Source of the DNA: an uncultured Flavobacteriales bacterium
GTDB lineage: Bacteria > Bacteroidota > Bacteroidia > Flavobacteriales_D > Crocinitomicaceae
NCBI GenBank assembly: GCA_937876195.1
Contig: CALEIK010000024.1
Coordinates: forward strand, 186,001 to 250,000
Direction of reading: 5' to 3'
DNA: 64,000 bases
The notes beneath the pieces were generated by a model. The model made no database searches. It had not been told where the DNA came from and was given only the letters and a program-made list of their open reading frames with translations. Positions within the stretch are counted from its first letter, which is position 1, and every line of letters starts with the position of its first letter. Below are positions 44,929 through 54,799 of this stretch, in pieces. The translations under genes were made by a program, and so were the position numbers.

Positions 44929-46194
44929 TTACATGCGCTTTAGAAATTCAATGAGCAGTGATGTAATATCCTCGTATTCATTGAATGTTAATTCCTCGTA
45001 TGTATCGAAAATATCGTGGTAATGTTTGTTCGGCCCCATCGTGTAGATGAAGAATGCTGGAACACCTTTTTCTGTGAACCAATGATGATCAGAGTTAGCC
45101 GAGGGTCCTCTCGATTTTACTTGTGTCAAAAGATCCTTTTCCTTATTAATAGTTTGAAGGAGCTTAAATTCATCTTCGAATTCAGTCGCGTTGACTACGG
45201 TGATGCCCTCTTCACCACTTCCCATAATGTCTAAGTTGACAAGAAATTTGATTTTTTTCAATTTCAAAAGGGGATTTTCCACGAAATATTTCGATCCCAC
45301 AAGTCCAGCTTCTTCTCCTGCAAATGCGATGAACAGGACATTATAGTCCGCAGTGTTTTTCTTGAAATATTTAGCCAGAGTAATCAGCATCGCAGTTCCT
45401 GAGGCATTATCATTCGCTCCTGGGAAATAAGTATCCGTCCCCATTCTTCCTAAATGATCGTAGTGAGCCGTAAACACGATGGTTTTTGCACATTTTTTCT
45501 TTGTCGGGATATAGGCAATAACATTTTGCGATTCGTAATTTTTCACAAAAGCAGCTTCAATGTTTACTTTTAAATCCACCGATTTATCGAACGAGCCAGC
45601 TTGAATTTGCAGAAAGGGATAAAAGAGCTGTTCCCGTCCAACCGACCAGGTGAACTTGGTGTCGATACATTCAATTACTGGGATTAATGTCGCTAATTCA
45701 TAGGCTAAACTTTGGACTAGCTTCACGGTATCTTCAGGCATTAACGTATAATCGATTACAATTGCTTTATCTACCGAAGGGTCATTTTTAATCTTTTGCA
45801 ACAGGGCTCGCATCTGATTAAAATTGAGCAATTCCGATGCTGATAATTCATGCAACTTATACGTCGTTTTAGCACCTGTTGAACTTGGGTGTATGACAAA
45901 ATCTCTCCCTGGGATGAGCATTTTTCTGTATTGCTCTACCATCATTTCTCCTGGAAACGTATTGACGTCCAATTGGAATGGTTGAAAATAGCTTTTGCCG
46001 AGTGGTTGAACTTCAATTTTCTCAAATTCGCTCGCTAAAAAAACTGCAGCGATAGAATCCCCTTTGTTGACATAGCCACGTCCGTGAAATTCGGAAGAGC
46101 AAAGTTCTTCAGTTATTCGTCTAACTTCTTGAATTTGACAAAATCCGCCACTGGCAAAAATTAAAAAAAGAAATGCACTTACAAATTTAAGCAT
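44929..46194 (-). CDS. M28-family zinc aminopeptidase
   Basis: A 421-residue exported protein (signal peptide, LIFASGGFCQ). The zinc-binding residues are in THYDHLG-type FTAHYDHLGRM, GANDNASGTA (shared Asp), AFAGEEAGLVG (Glu pair), NLDIMGSG and the later His in HYHDIFDT. These are complete for M28. It would trim peptides outside the cytoplasm. Overlaps the upstream gene by 8 bp. Confidence 0.88.
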   Translation of the reverse strand: MLKFVSAFLFLIFASGGFCQIQEVRRITEELCSSEFHGRGYVNKGDSIAAVFLASEFEKIEVQPLGKSYFQPFQLDVNTFPGEMMVEQYRKMLIPGRDFVIHPSSTGAKTTYKLHELSASELLNFNQMRALLQKIKNDPSVDKAIVIDYTLMPEDTVKLVQSLAYELATLIPVIECIDTKFTWSVGREQLFYPFLQIQAGSFDKSVDLKVNIEAAFVKNYESQNVIAYIPTKKKCAKTIVFTAHYDHLGRMGTDTYFPGANDNASGTAMLITLAKYFKKNTADYNVLFIAFAGEEAGLVGSKYFVENPLLKLKKIKFLVNLDIMGSGEEGITVVNATEFEDEFKLLQTINKEKDLLTQVKSRGPSANSDHHWFTEKGVPAFFIYTMGPNKHYHDIFDTYEELTFNEYEDITSLLIEFLKRM

Positions 46195-46921
46195 AGCGTC
46201 TGTTTACCACTGTCATAAATTCAACCACTGATTCTTCTTCAGCATCCCAATTGTATTGTGCTGCCAATTCAGCTGACTTTGTTTTCGCCGCCTCAAGATC
46301 CGGCTGACTGTCTAATAGCTTCACGGCTTCGCTAAACAACTCGCTTGAACCATCAAACAGTTCATTGATGAACCTTAATTTTTCATTCAGTCCAAATGCT
46401 CCTACCAGAGTATCGAGTTTCGCCCCTTGAAATTGAGAACTTACCGAGTTGTCGGCAATGTTTAATTGTTCCCAGAATAAAGATCCTGTAGACGTTGTTT
46501 TTTCAGATACAGTTTTGGAATACTCAGCGGATTGGTCACCACTTTCAACATTGACGCTTACTGTTTTCTCTTCTACTACGGTTTGTTTGACCACTGGTTC
46601 TTCCTCCTTTTCTGGAGCAACTTCTTCCTCTATTTCTTCCTCAGTCTCTTCGAAAATTGAAAAATCAATTGAGCTTTCAGGTTCTTCAAACTCTTCTACC
46701 TCTACTTCTTCAGTAATTTGTTCAGTCGAATCTTGTTGAATAGGTCCATTTACCTTTGTCTCGAATGCTTTGTATTTAAGTATTATACTGCGTTCGTGTA
46801 ATTCGCGCGTCAACTTTTCCAGTTCAGAAAGTTCAGCGATTGACAATTCTCCTTTGTCCATTTTTTGAACAAGGATTTCAATAGCTTGTATGCGGTTTTT
46901 GTAACTCTGTAAATTTTCCAT
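46187..46921 (-). CDS. Acidic helical protein of unknown function
   Basis: A 244-residue protein. The N-terminal about 60 residues are likely coiled coil (SYKNRIQAIEILVQKMDKG). The middle (65-150) is a low-complexity stretch rich in Glu and Val, and the C-terminal about 85 residues form a helical domain (LRFINELFDGSSELFSEAVK, ending in VNRRYA). The same two-part plan occurs in Flavobacteria, where it is not characterised. Overlaps the M28 gene start by 8 bp, so the two are coupled. Confidence 0.7.
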   Translation of the reverse strand: MENLQSYKNRIQAIEILVQKMDKGELSIAELSELEKLTRELHERSIILKYKAFETKVNGPIQQDSTEQITEEVEVEEFEEPESSIDFSIFEETEEEIEEEVAPEKEEEPVVKQTVVEEKTVSVNVESGDQSAEYSKTVSEKTTSTGSLFWEQLNIADNSVSSQFQGAKLDTLVGAFGLNEKLRFINELFDGSSELFSEAVKLLDSQPDLEAAKTKSAELAAQYNWDAEEESVVEFMTVVNRRYA

Positions 46922-47102
46922 GATCTTATTTACTGTATCGACTTTTCAACATATGTATCAAGTTGCTAACGAAGTCTTTTTACTTTAGAACTTAATAACG
47001 ATTTTTATAGTTCAAAGTTACCCAAGAAAATGAAGGTTTGGAAATGATTTCCTACTTTTTCTCTTCGGTGTTTTGTTGATAACCTCAAATTGAATAAGAA
47101 AT

Positions 47103-47678
47103 ATGTTTTTAGAGCAATTTCCTGAGCATGGTGTACAACGCGGATGGATCGAAGTTATCTGTGGATCAATGTTTTCAGGAAAAACAGAGGAATTAATTCG
47201 CCGATTGAAAAGAGCTGAATTCGCCAGCCAAAAAATTCTATTGGTAAAGCCAAAGATAGATGACCGTTACCATAGAGAGAATGTTGTCAGTCACCAAGGA
47301 AGAAGTTTCGAGGCAGTGACTGTCGTCCAGGCTTCGGATATATTGACCGAATGGAAGAATGAGAAAATCGTGGCAATTGATGAGGCACAGTTTTTTGACA
47401 TGGGTCTGGTCGATGTCTGCAATCAACTGGCAAAACAAGGAGTCCGTGTAATTATAGCTGGATTAGACATGGATTTCCAAGGAGTTCCTTTTGGGCCAAT
47501 GCCGCATTTACTTGCGATTGCGGAATATGTGACCAAGGTGCATGCTATATGCGTTTCTTGTGGTAACTTAGCTCAGTTTTCTCACAGAACGGTAGAAGAT
47601 AAGAATCAGGTTCTTGTTGGAACGGTAGAAGAGTACAAACCACTTTGCAGAACCTGTTACAATAAAATAGCCCATTGA
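47103..47678 (+). CDS. tdk: Thymidine kinase
   Basis: A 191-residue thymidine-salvage kinase. The P-loop is GSMFSGKTEEL, the active-site DEAQFFD follows, and the lid region FVT-like CVSCG and CRTC bind structural zinc. Length is typical. The stop TGA (47676-47678) overlaps the TTG start of the murF-alr gene, so the two are translationally coupled. Confidence 0.93.
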   Translation: MFLEQFPEHGVQRGWIEVICGSMFSGKTEELIRRLKRAEFASQKILLVKPKIDDRYHRENVVSHQGRSFEAVTVVQASDILTEWKNEKIVAIDEAQFFDMGLVDVCNQLAKQGVRVIIAGLDMDFQGVPFGPMPHLLAIAEYVTKVHAICVSCGNLAQFSHRTVEDKNQVLVGTVEEYKPLCRTCYNKIAH

Positions 47679-49945
47679 ATTTAAATTACACCTATAAGGA
47701 GATTGCTTCACTTTTTCATGTCTCAACGGATGATGAAACGATAATTAGTGCTGTCGCATTTGATTCACGCAAGCTGTTCGTGGCTAAATCAGTCTTATTT
47801 TTTGCGTTGGATGGTGTTTTTAGGGATGGTCATGATTATATCAAGGACGCCTACGAAAAGGGGGTGCGACATTTTGTGGTTTCAAAAATTGGATACACCG
47901 AAGGTTTTAGTGATGCACATGAAATCGTGGTCGAAAACACATTAGAAGCACTACAGTTTTTGGCAAAACACCATCGTTCGCAGTTTTCATGTGAAGTTGT
48001 GGCAATAACAGGCAGCAATGGAAAGACCACAGTAAAAGAATGGTTATCTCATTTATTGAATAAGCGATTCGTCGTCGCCAAAAGTCCAAAAAGTTACAAT
48101 TCAAAGTTAGGTGTTGCACTTTCGTTATTAGAAATAACGCCCTCCACGGAAGTTGCCATCATTGAAGTAGGTATTTCGGCAACTGGAGAAATGAAAAAGT
48201 TGATTGACATTATTCAACCTACGCGCGGAATTTTGACGTCTTTTGGCTCAGGTCACCGCGAGTTGTTTTCTTCAGCCGATGCACATTTCGAAGAAAAGAT
48301 TTCTCTTTTTGATGAACTTGAGGTCTTTCTTTACCCTGAGCTTCTAGTTGATCGTCACCCAAGTAAAGGTCGACCAGTCAAGGCGGATGATTTCAAAAAT
48401 CTCTTGGAGCACTTTCCCTATAATGGGACAATTAATTTACAAAATGCACAGCTCTCCATTGCTATGGCAAAGGAACTTGGTTTGGATGACGCATCCATCC
48501 TAGATGGCATTTCTGAAGTGAACGCACTTGCGCTTCGGATGGAAACCTTTGACGGAATTAATGACAATACGATTATCAACGACACGTATAGTCTGGATGA
48601 GGATTCACTTCGTCATTCATTGGAGTATCAGCTTTCAAACACAAATGGAAAGGGGCGTATTGTCATCATTGGCATTGACAAAGGCGATGTGAAAAGGGAA
48701 GCCGAAATCCGATCAATTGTGGATGAGTATGCGCCGAAGGAGTTGGTTTTTCACTATTTGAATGATGAGTTTAGGTTTCAATATCGCAATATGTGCATAT
48801 TGATAAAAGGCACACGACTATCCAAAATGGAAGCAGTCGCAAGGGAATTTAAGCTGGTAAACCATCAAACATATTTGGAAATAGACTTGAAGTGTATTCG
48901 TCACAACATCAACTATACAAAATCACTTTTAAACGAAGGGACTAAACTTCTATGTATGGTAAAGGCTTCTTCCTATGGTTCGGATGCCAAAACAATGGGT
49001 AAGTTTTTAGAAGGTATGGGAGTTGATTATTTAGGCGTGGCTTATCCTGATGAGGGAAGATTGCTTCGAGAAAGCGGAGTTAAAACACCTATATTAGTGA
49101 TGAACTGTGAGGAAAGCACCTTTCCCAGTTGTATAGAGTATAACTTGGAACCTGCTATTTTTTCTATCCAACAGCTTAATGGGTTTATTAGTGAACTTAT
49201 TTATCGTTCGTTGGAGAGTTATCCAATCCATGTCAAATTGGAGACAGGGATGAACCGCCTGGGATTTGTTGAGGAGGATCTTCCTAGCTTGATCGATTTG
49301 GTCAAAAGTCAACCTGAGGTATACATCAAAAGTATATACTCACATCTTGCCGATGCTGATCAACTCGACTCATCCTATACAAAACAACAATTCGAAATTT
49401 TTGACCGTGTCTCTTCAATAATCATGGGAAATTTCAATTATTCCATACCTCGACATATTCTGAATTCATCTGGAATTTATAACTACACCGAAGCTCAGTT
49501 TGACATGGTACGTCTGGGAATTGGGATGTACGGGGTCATGGGAAATGAGTCGCTGAGAAGCAGTATTAAGTGGTATAGCACAGTATCGCAAGTGAGAAAG
49601 CTGACTATTGGTGAAAGCGTAGGGTATGGACGAAACTATGTAGCAGATAAAGAAACAGAAATCGCAGTTATACCTGTTGGCTACGCAGATGGATACCGAA
49701 GAGCATTAGGGCGTGGAGTAGGAGGAGTTTTTATCAATGATAACTACTGTCCAACTGTCGGAAATGTGTGCATGGACATGATTATGGTCGATGTTACTGG
49801 CAAAAGAGTTCAACTAGGCGATCGTGTAGAAATTATCGGTCGGAATCAATCGATGTCGAAATTTGCCGAGTTACTACAAACTATTCCCTATGAAATTATG
49901 ACCTCTTTTTCTTCTAGAATGCACCGAATTTTTGTTGATCAATAA
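47675..49945 (+). CDS. Bifunctional MurF ligase / alanine racemase
   Basis: A 756-residue fusion that is shorter than most Bacteroidota versions (about 800-830). The MurF half (about 1-395) has P-loop TGSNGKTT at 112-119. It differs from the usual motifs in places: TSFGSGHRELF replaces the TNIGEAH-type segment and NDTYSLDEDSL the NDSYN-type segment. The alanine racemase half (about 400-756) has the PLP lysine Lys 430 in MVKASSYGSD, then GYADGYRRALG and VGNVCMDMIMVDV. It makes D-Ala and, if the MurF half works, joins D-Ala-D-Ala to the UDP-MurNAc tripeptide. Start is TTG. Confidence 0.88.
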   Translation: MNLNYTYKEIASLFHVSTDDETIISAVAFDSRKLFVAKSVLFFALDGVFRDGHDYIKDAYEKGVRHFVVSKIGYTEGFSDAHEIVVENTLEALQFLAKHHRSQFSCEVVAITGSNGKTTVKEWLSHLLNKRFVVAKSPKSYNSKLGVALSLLEITPSTEVAIIEVGISATGEMKKLIDIIQPTRGILTSFGSGHRELFSSADAHFEEKISLFDELEVFLYPELLVDRHPSKGRPVKADDFKNLLEHFPYNGTINLQNAQLSIAMAKELGLDDASILDGISEVNALALRMETFDGINDNTIINDTYSLDEDSLRHSLEYQLSNTNGKGRIVIIGIDKGDVKREAEIRSIVDEYAPKELVFHYLNDEFRFQYRNMCILIKGTRLSKMEAVAREFKLVNHQTYLEIDLKCIRHNINYTKSLLNEGTKLLCMVKASSYGSDAKTMGKFLEGMGVDYLGVAYPDEGRLLRESGVKTPILVMNCEESTFPSCIEYNLEPAIFSIQQLNGFISELIYRSLESYPIHVKLETGMNRLGFVEEDLPSLIDLVKSQPEVYIKSIYSHLADADQLDSSYTKQQFEIFDRVSSIIMGNFNYSIPRHILNSSGIYNYTEAQFDMVRLGIGMYGVMGNESLRSSIKWYSTVSQVRKLTIGESVGYGRNYVADKETEIAVIPVGYADGYRRALGRGVGGVFINDNYCPTVGNVCMDMIMVDVTGKRVQLGDRVEIIGRNQSMSKFAELLQTIPYEIMTSFSSRMHRIFVDQ

Positions 49946-49958
49946 ATTTAGTTTGAAT

Positions 49959-50345
49959 CTAAATCCTCATAAAAAGTGTCGATTGATAGTGGATTCGAGG
50001 TTTGGAATAAGCATTCGTGTACATGTAATTCTCTCTTCTAACGCCTAGCCTTATTGTATCAATATGCTCGGACACTTCTTTTAGTACCTTTTCTTTAATT
50101 TGATAATAGCAGTTGTTTCCTTTAACTGCACAGGATAAAATTCCTGCGTCGTGCAATTCTTTCAGATGTTTTGAAATGGTAGACTGCGCCAAAGGAATAA
50201 AAAAGCGTAAGTCGGAGCAGTTCAGTCCATCATATTCCATTAATTTTTCAACGATTGCAATGCGTGCTGGATGTCCCAATGCTTTGCAAAGGTTAGCCAT
50301 TTCGAGTTGATGTTCAGTGTAAAATTCTTTCTTTGTAGCGCCCAT
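49959..50345 (-). CDS. ArsR-family winged-helix regulator
   Basis: A 128-residue dimeric DNA-binding protein. The winged helix spans about 14-90: MANLCKALGHPARIAIVEKLM, then SDLRFFIPLAQSTISKHLKELHDAGIL and GNNCYYQI. Cys residues at 20, 43, 72 and 79 could serve as metal or redox sensors, but the classical ArsR ELCVCDL motif is replaced by GLNCSDL. No arsenic or metal genes are adjacent. A perfect palindrome lies about 100 bp upstream. Confidence 0.88.
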   Translation of the reverse strand: MGATKKEFYTEHQLEMANLCKALGHPARIAIVEKLMEYDGLNCSDLRFFIPLAQSTISKHLKELHDAGILSCAVKGNNCYYQIKEKVLKEVSEHIDTIRLGVRRENYMYTNAYSKPRIHYQSTLFMRI

Positions 50346-50445
50346 TGTGAATTAGGTTTTAATAGGTTAATATGTGTTTTGTTATAATTAAGGTAGTGAA
50401 AAAGTTCAATTGAGAGAAAAGAAATTGAGAAAAATTTAAATATGG

Positions 50446-50469
50446 CAAAATCGCAATATTGCGATTTTG
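50446..50469. promoter_or_regulatory. Perfect 24-bp palindrome upstream of arsR
   Basis: Every base of 50446-50469 is symmetric, with the core ATCGCAATATTGCGAT. It matches the shape of ArsR-family operators and lies about 100 bp upstream of the arsR start. It also lies 18 bp after the stop of the LEA14-like gene and could fold as a hairpin with T-rich arm, so a terminator role is the alternative. Confidence 0.55.
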
Positions 50470-50486
50470 AAACCACCAATCCGCCA

Positions 50487-50939
50487 CTAAAACCTCAATT
50501 TAGACCCATCAACTGTGGTCTTCTCTTCTACCTGAATTTTTTTTGAAACTATAAAGACACCAGCTTTCACTTTTCCTTTAATTGTCACATTGAGCGTACC
50601 CTTCGTTGCAAATTTTATTGCTTTGAAAAGGGCACCATCAGCTAGCGTAGCAGTAAAAGGAGCACTTACAAACAATTCCTGTTTACGTTTTAATTTCAAC
50701 GTTTTATCCAAGTGTATAACGCCCATGTAATCATCATCGATGTAGACATCTAGATCAGAAGGTTTAATCTTGATGGTGTATTTATTTGGGTTATAGATTT
50801 TTGCTCCAACATCAAATTTCAATGTTTTCCCTTCAAGTTTCCCAAATTTGAACTGCTCTCCACCACGGTATTCGGGCTCATAAAAAGTACAAGAAGAAAC
50901 TAAAAGTAAGATCAAAAATGAATAGAGAAGGTATTTCAT
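50487..50939 (-). CDS. LEA14-like lipoprotein
   Basis: A 150-residue lipoprotein (LLVSSC). The mature domain is a fibronectin-like beta fold of the LEA14/water-stress type (FDVGAKIYNPNKYTIKIKP, DLDVYIDDDYMGVI, ending GTLNVTIKGKVKAG). Its role is unknown. ATG at 50939 is chosen over 51062, which lies inside the M20 gene. It starts one base after the M20 stop, so the genes form an operon. Confidence 0.75.
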   Translation of the reverse strand: MKYLLYSFLILLLVSSCTFYEPEYRGGEQFKFGKLEGKTLKFDVGAKIYNPNKYTIKIKPSDLDVYIDDDYMGVIHLDKTLKLKRKQELFVSAPFTATLADGALFKAIKFATKGTLNVTIKGKVKAGVFIVSKKIQVEEKTTVDGSKLRF

Positions 50940-50940
50940 T

Positions 50941-52332
50941 TTACGCTTTATGAAGTTGACTAAAATAATGGTAAAAGTATGGAATTGTTTGGATTCCTTT
51001 GAAATAATTAAACACCCCAAAATGCTCGTTTGGTGAGTGAATGGCGTCGCTGTCCAGTCCAAAGCCCATCAATACAGTTTTTAGACCTAGTTCTTTTTCA
51101 AACATTGCGACAATTGGAATTGAACCACCGCTTCTTACCGGAATAGGTTTTTTGCCAAATGTTTTTTCGTATGCGAGACTTGCCGCTTTGTATCCTACGG
51201 AATCAATCGGTGTAACTGCAGGTTCTCCTCCATGGTGAGGTGTAACCTTTACTGTAGTTCCAGCTGGGGCAATTGATTCAAAATGATTCACAAATAATGC
51301 TGTAATTTCGTTTGGGTCTTGGTCGGGAACTAAGCGCATAGAAATTTTGGCATAGGCTTTCGAAGCAATCACCGTTTTTGCACCGTCTCCGGTGTAACCT
51401 CCCCAAATTCCGTTGACATCTAAGGTTGGACGAATGGATCCTCTTTCTAACGTGGAGTAACCTGCTTCTCCCATGACGTCGGCTATGTCCAACGCTTCGC
51501 AATAGGCTGCTTTACTAAATGGTGCTTTAGCCATTTCACTTCGTTCGGCATCCGTTAGGTTAACGACTTTATTATAAAATCCTGGAATGGTAATGTGATT
51601 GTTTTCATCGTGCAGAGATGCTATCATTTTCGCAAGGATGTTGATTGGATTTGCAACGCAACCTCCATAAAGTCCAGAGTGTAAATCTCTGTTGGGACCA
51701 GTGACTTCTACTTCGACATAACTCAATCCTCTTAATCCTGTCGTAATGGACGGTACATCATTGGCAAGCATACCGGTGTCCGAAACCAGAATAACGTCTG
51801 CCGACAAGCGCTCGTGGTTATTTTTCACAAATACTCCAAGGTTGACGCTTCCTACTTCTTCTTCTCCCTCGATCATAAATTTTACGTTACAGGGTAGCAC
51901 ATTGTTTTTAATCATTGCTTCAAATGCTTTTACGTGCATAAACATCTGACCCTTATCATCACAGGCACCTCGGGCAAAAATTGCCCCTTCAGGATGAATC
52001 GGTGTAGTTTTTATGATTGGTTCAAATGCTGGATTCGTCCAAAGTTCAATCGGATCTGCAGGTTGCACATCGTAATGACCATACACCAAAACAGTTGGTA
52101 ATGAGTTATCAATTATTTTTTCACCATATACTATCGGATAACCCGCTGTTTCACAAATCTCGACATTTTCGGCACCAGCAGTTTTTAAATTTTCTGCAAT
52201 TGAAGCAGCAGTTTTATGAACACTGTCAGAATAAGCGGGATCCGCTGAAACGGAGGGGATTTTTAATAAATCCAATAACTCATTTAAAAATCGTTCTTTG
52301 TTCTGTGAAATATACGCTTGTACTGACTCCAT
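50941..52332 (-). CDS. M20-family dipeptidase
   Basis: A 463-residue cytosolic zinc peptidase. VYGHYDVQPADP (His, Asp), EGEEEVGS (the catalytic Glu pair) and VVLVSDTGM, then RGGSIP and HSPNE near the end give the two-metal site of the M20/PepV-like family. It would cleave dipeptides or acylated amino acids. It precedes the LEA14-like gene. Confidence 0.88.
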   Translation of the reverse strand: MESVQAYISQNKERFLNELLDLLKIPSVSADPAYSDSVHKTAASIAENLKTAGAENVEICETAGYPIVYGEKIIDNSLPTVLVYGHYDVQPADPIELWTNPAFEPIIKTTPIHPEGAIFARGACDDKGQMFMHVKAFEAMIKNNVLPCNVKFMIEGEEEVGSVNLGVFVKNNHERLSADVILVSDTGMLANDVPSITTGLRGLSYVEVEVTGPNRDLHSGLYGGCVANPINILAKMIASLHDENNHITIPGFYNKVVNLTDAERSEMAKAPFSKAAYCEALDIADVMGEAGYSTLERGSIRPTLDVNGIWGGYTGDGAKTVIASKAYAKISMRLVPDQDPNEITALFVNHFESIAPAGTTVKVTPHHGGEPAVTPIDSVGYKAASLAYEKTFGKKPIPVRSGGSIPIVAMFEKELGLKTVLMGFGLDSDAIHSPNEHFGVFNYFKGIQTIPYFYHYFSQLHKA

Positions 52333-52456
52333 TGTATGAATTTTTCTTCAAAAATGGCTATTTTATGCAAATTATGGGAGAATTTCGGCAAGAATCTTTT
52401 ACTTTCATGCAACCATTAGGCAGTTCTTTCTGTCTTAATGTTAAAATTAACTTCTT

Positions 52457-54718
52457 ATGTCTAAAATAAAATTTCTTTTCTTATCTGCACTGCTCAGTTC
52501 TTGGGTAACGGGTGCGAACGCTCAAATTACTGTTGATGATACACCAACCGCAGCGGATTTAGTGATCAATACATTGATGGGTAATGGTGTAGCTGTATCG
52601 AATATTACTTTTGTTGGACAAAACTCCCAGAAAGGAGAGTTTTCCGCTGGAAGTTCAAACATCGGCTTAGCCAGTGGGATAATGCTTTCTACTGGGGACG
52701 TTGCAAGTGCGGTGCCTCCAGCTGTTCCCAGTACTGGATTCGGTGGACCTGGAGATGCAGATGTTCTAGCAACAGCAATATCGGTAACGTCAAACCCTGA
52801 GTCTGGGAATATAACTACCTCTGCAGATGCGGCCGTATTAGAGTTTGATTTTATTCCAGACGGGAATACAGTCACATTCAATTTTGTTTTTGCATCAGAA
52901 GAGTATACGACATGGATAAATTCAGTTTACAATGATGCTTTTGGATTTTACCTTACTGGTCCAAATCCAGCTGGCGGAAATTATATGAATCAAAATTTGG
53001 CCTTGGTTCCAGGGACAAATGCGCCAATTACCATAAGTACTATCTACGTTGAACCAACTGAGACTCCTCCTTCCATGAATGGTCAGTATTACATTGGTTC
53101 ACCAGTTGGACATTCATTTAACGGGTTTTCTGTGCCAATTGAAATAACATTTGACGTGGAGTGTGGTGAAACGTATCACTTTAAATTTGCAGTTGCTGAT
53201 TGTGGACAATTTGATGATGATATTTTAGATACTGCTGTTTTCTTAGAGGAAGGTAGTTTTACATCTACACCTGTTGAAATTGATTTCTTAACTTCCACCC
53301 AAGATACAGTAGTGTATGAAGGGTGTGATCAACTCTCAGATATTATTTTTAGCCGTCCAGGTTGTCAAACAATAGACACCTTGATTGTTGATGTCGATAT
53401 TTCTGGTACTGCAACAAATGGTGTTGATTATACCATGCTGGATGATACTCTTATCTTTTTACCTGGAGTGGACACCTTAATTTGGCAACTGGACTTGTTT
53501 GCAGATGGAATTGTTGAGGGTCCTGAATCAATAGAATTTACTTTAACGGCCATAGCAAGCAATGGAGATACCGTGGTAACCACTGGAATTATTTGGATTA
53601 ATGAACCTGATGAAATAGAGATTATAGGAACAGATATAGAATTGTTTTGTTTCGCGGATTCGGCGGATATTTCAGCCGCAGCTAGTGGTGGCTTCGTGCC
53701 TTATTCATATGAATGGGATACTGGTGATACGACAACTCAGATATCCGTTTTTATACCTGGAAATGGAGTGACAGATTATTATGTTACAGTAACCGATGCA
53801 TGCGGGTATCAGGATACGGATACAGTTACTGTCACAATGAATCAAACCTTAGCCATTGATACCATGATTCAATTTCCTTCCAACGCTTGTTTCCCCAGTG
53901 GAGTGGTAAGTGGAACGGCAGAAGGAGTGACTGCAGTCATTGGTCAACCATATTACAATTGGACAGGACCAGACACAATTCCTGGAATTTATTCGATTGA
54001 TGGAACTGTACTGCAAGACATTCCACCAGGATGGTATTACTTTACAGTAGAGGATGATGTATGTAGTGTTATGGATAGTATATTCGTGGAAGTGGAAGAA
54101 CCGCCAGTTTCTCAGTTTTCTGCTTCACCTTCCAGTGGATGTGAACCTTTAACTGTAACGTTTACAAATTCTAGTCAAAATACAACTGATTATTACTGGG
54201 ATTTTGGAAATGGAAATACGTTGAATATTGGGGATGAGAGCAGTCAAACACAAGTTTACACATCACCAACGACCGTGATGCTTGTTGCTTTCGCGGATCC
54301 TAGTTGTTCCGACACGTCTTATGTGAGCATCGCGATTTCGGTTTGTGGTTGTACAGATCCAACAGCTTTAAATTACAATCCAAATGCGACAGTCGATGAT
54401 GGTGAATGTGAATTTCCATCACCAGCGGTCATTGTGCCGAACGTATTTACTCCGAACGGAGATTTAAATAACCCGTTGTTTATTCTTACAACTGAAAATA
54501 CTGTTCGATTGAAATTGACAATCCTCAACAGATGGGGTAACGTGATGTACTCAGCCGATACGGATTTAACACAGTTTGGTGCTATTGTTGGATGGGATGG
54601 AAGAACACCGGCGGGACAAGAAGCGCAAGAAGGAACCTATTTTTACGAATATGTTGCCACCGGAATCAAAGGTGATGTATTAGAAGGGCATGGCTTCCTC
54701 GAACTAGTAAGAGATTAA
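52457..54718 (+). CDS. Secreted choice-of-anchor L protein with gliding-motility C-terminal domain
   Basis: A 753-residue protein with a signal peptide (VTGANAQ). The choice-of-anchor L domain (about 30-275) shows GIMLSTGDV and VFASEEYTTWI. A Calx-beta-like domain follows at about 285-385. Further Ig-like regions and a PKD domain (TDYYWDFGNGN) precede the T9SS type B C-terminal domain: VPNVFTPNGDLNNPLF, LNRWGNVMYSAD and GWDGRTPAGQEAQEGTYFY. It is probably an exposed cell-surface adhesin. Ends at a terminator. Confidence 0.88.
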   Translation: MSKIKFLFLSALLSSWVTGANAQITVDDTPTAADLVINTLMGNGVAVSNITFVGQNSQKGEFSAGSSNIGLASGIMLSTGDVASAVPPAVPSTGFGGPGDADVLATAISVTSNPESGNITTSADAAVLEFDFIPDGNTVTFNFVFASEEYTTWINSVYNDAFGFYLTGPNPAGGNYMNQNLALVPGTNAPITISTIYVEPTETPPSMNGQYYIGSPVGHSFNGFSVPIEITFDVECGETYHFKFAVADCGQFDDDILDTAVFLEEGSFTSTPVEIDFLTSTQDTVVYEGCDQLSDIIFSRPGCQTIDTLIVDVDISGTATNGVDYTMLDDTLIFLPGVDTLIWQLDLFADGIVEGPESIEFTLTAIASNGDTVVTTGIIWINEPDEIEIIGTDIELFCFADSADISAAASGGFVPYSYEWDTGDTTTQISVFIPGNGVTDYYVTVTDACGYQDTDTVTVTMNQTLAIDTMIQFPSNACFPSGVVSGTAEGVTAVIGQPYYNWTGPDTIPGIYSIDGTVLQDIPPGWYYFTVEDDVCSVMDSIFVEVEEPPVSQFSASPSSGCEPLTVTFTNSSQNTTDYYWDFGNGNTLNIGDESSQTQVYTSPTTVMLVAFADPSCSDTSYVSIAISVCGCTDPTALNYNPNATVDDGECEFPSPAVIVPNVFTPNGDLNNPLFILTTENTVRLKLTILNRWGNVMYSADTDLTQFGAIVGWDGRTPAGQEAQEGTYFYEYVATGIKGDVLEGHGFLELVRD

Positions 54719-54737
54719 TAACTGCAACCACTATGAG

Positions 54738-54773
54738 AAAAAAGCATCCACCTAAAGGCGGATGCTTTTTTTT
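54738..54773 (+). terminator. Terminator after the T9SS type B gene
   Basis: GCATCCACC (54744-54752) pairs with GGCGGATGC (54757-54765) with one mismatch, loop TAAA, then eight T. Similar in core sequence to the terminator at 29026. Confidence 0.8.
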
Positions 54774-54799
54774 GTGAATGAAATTCAGAGATCCAATTT

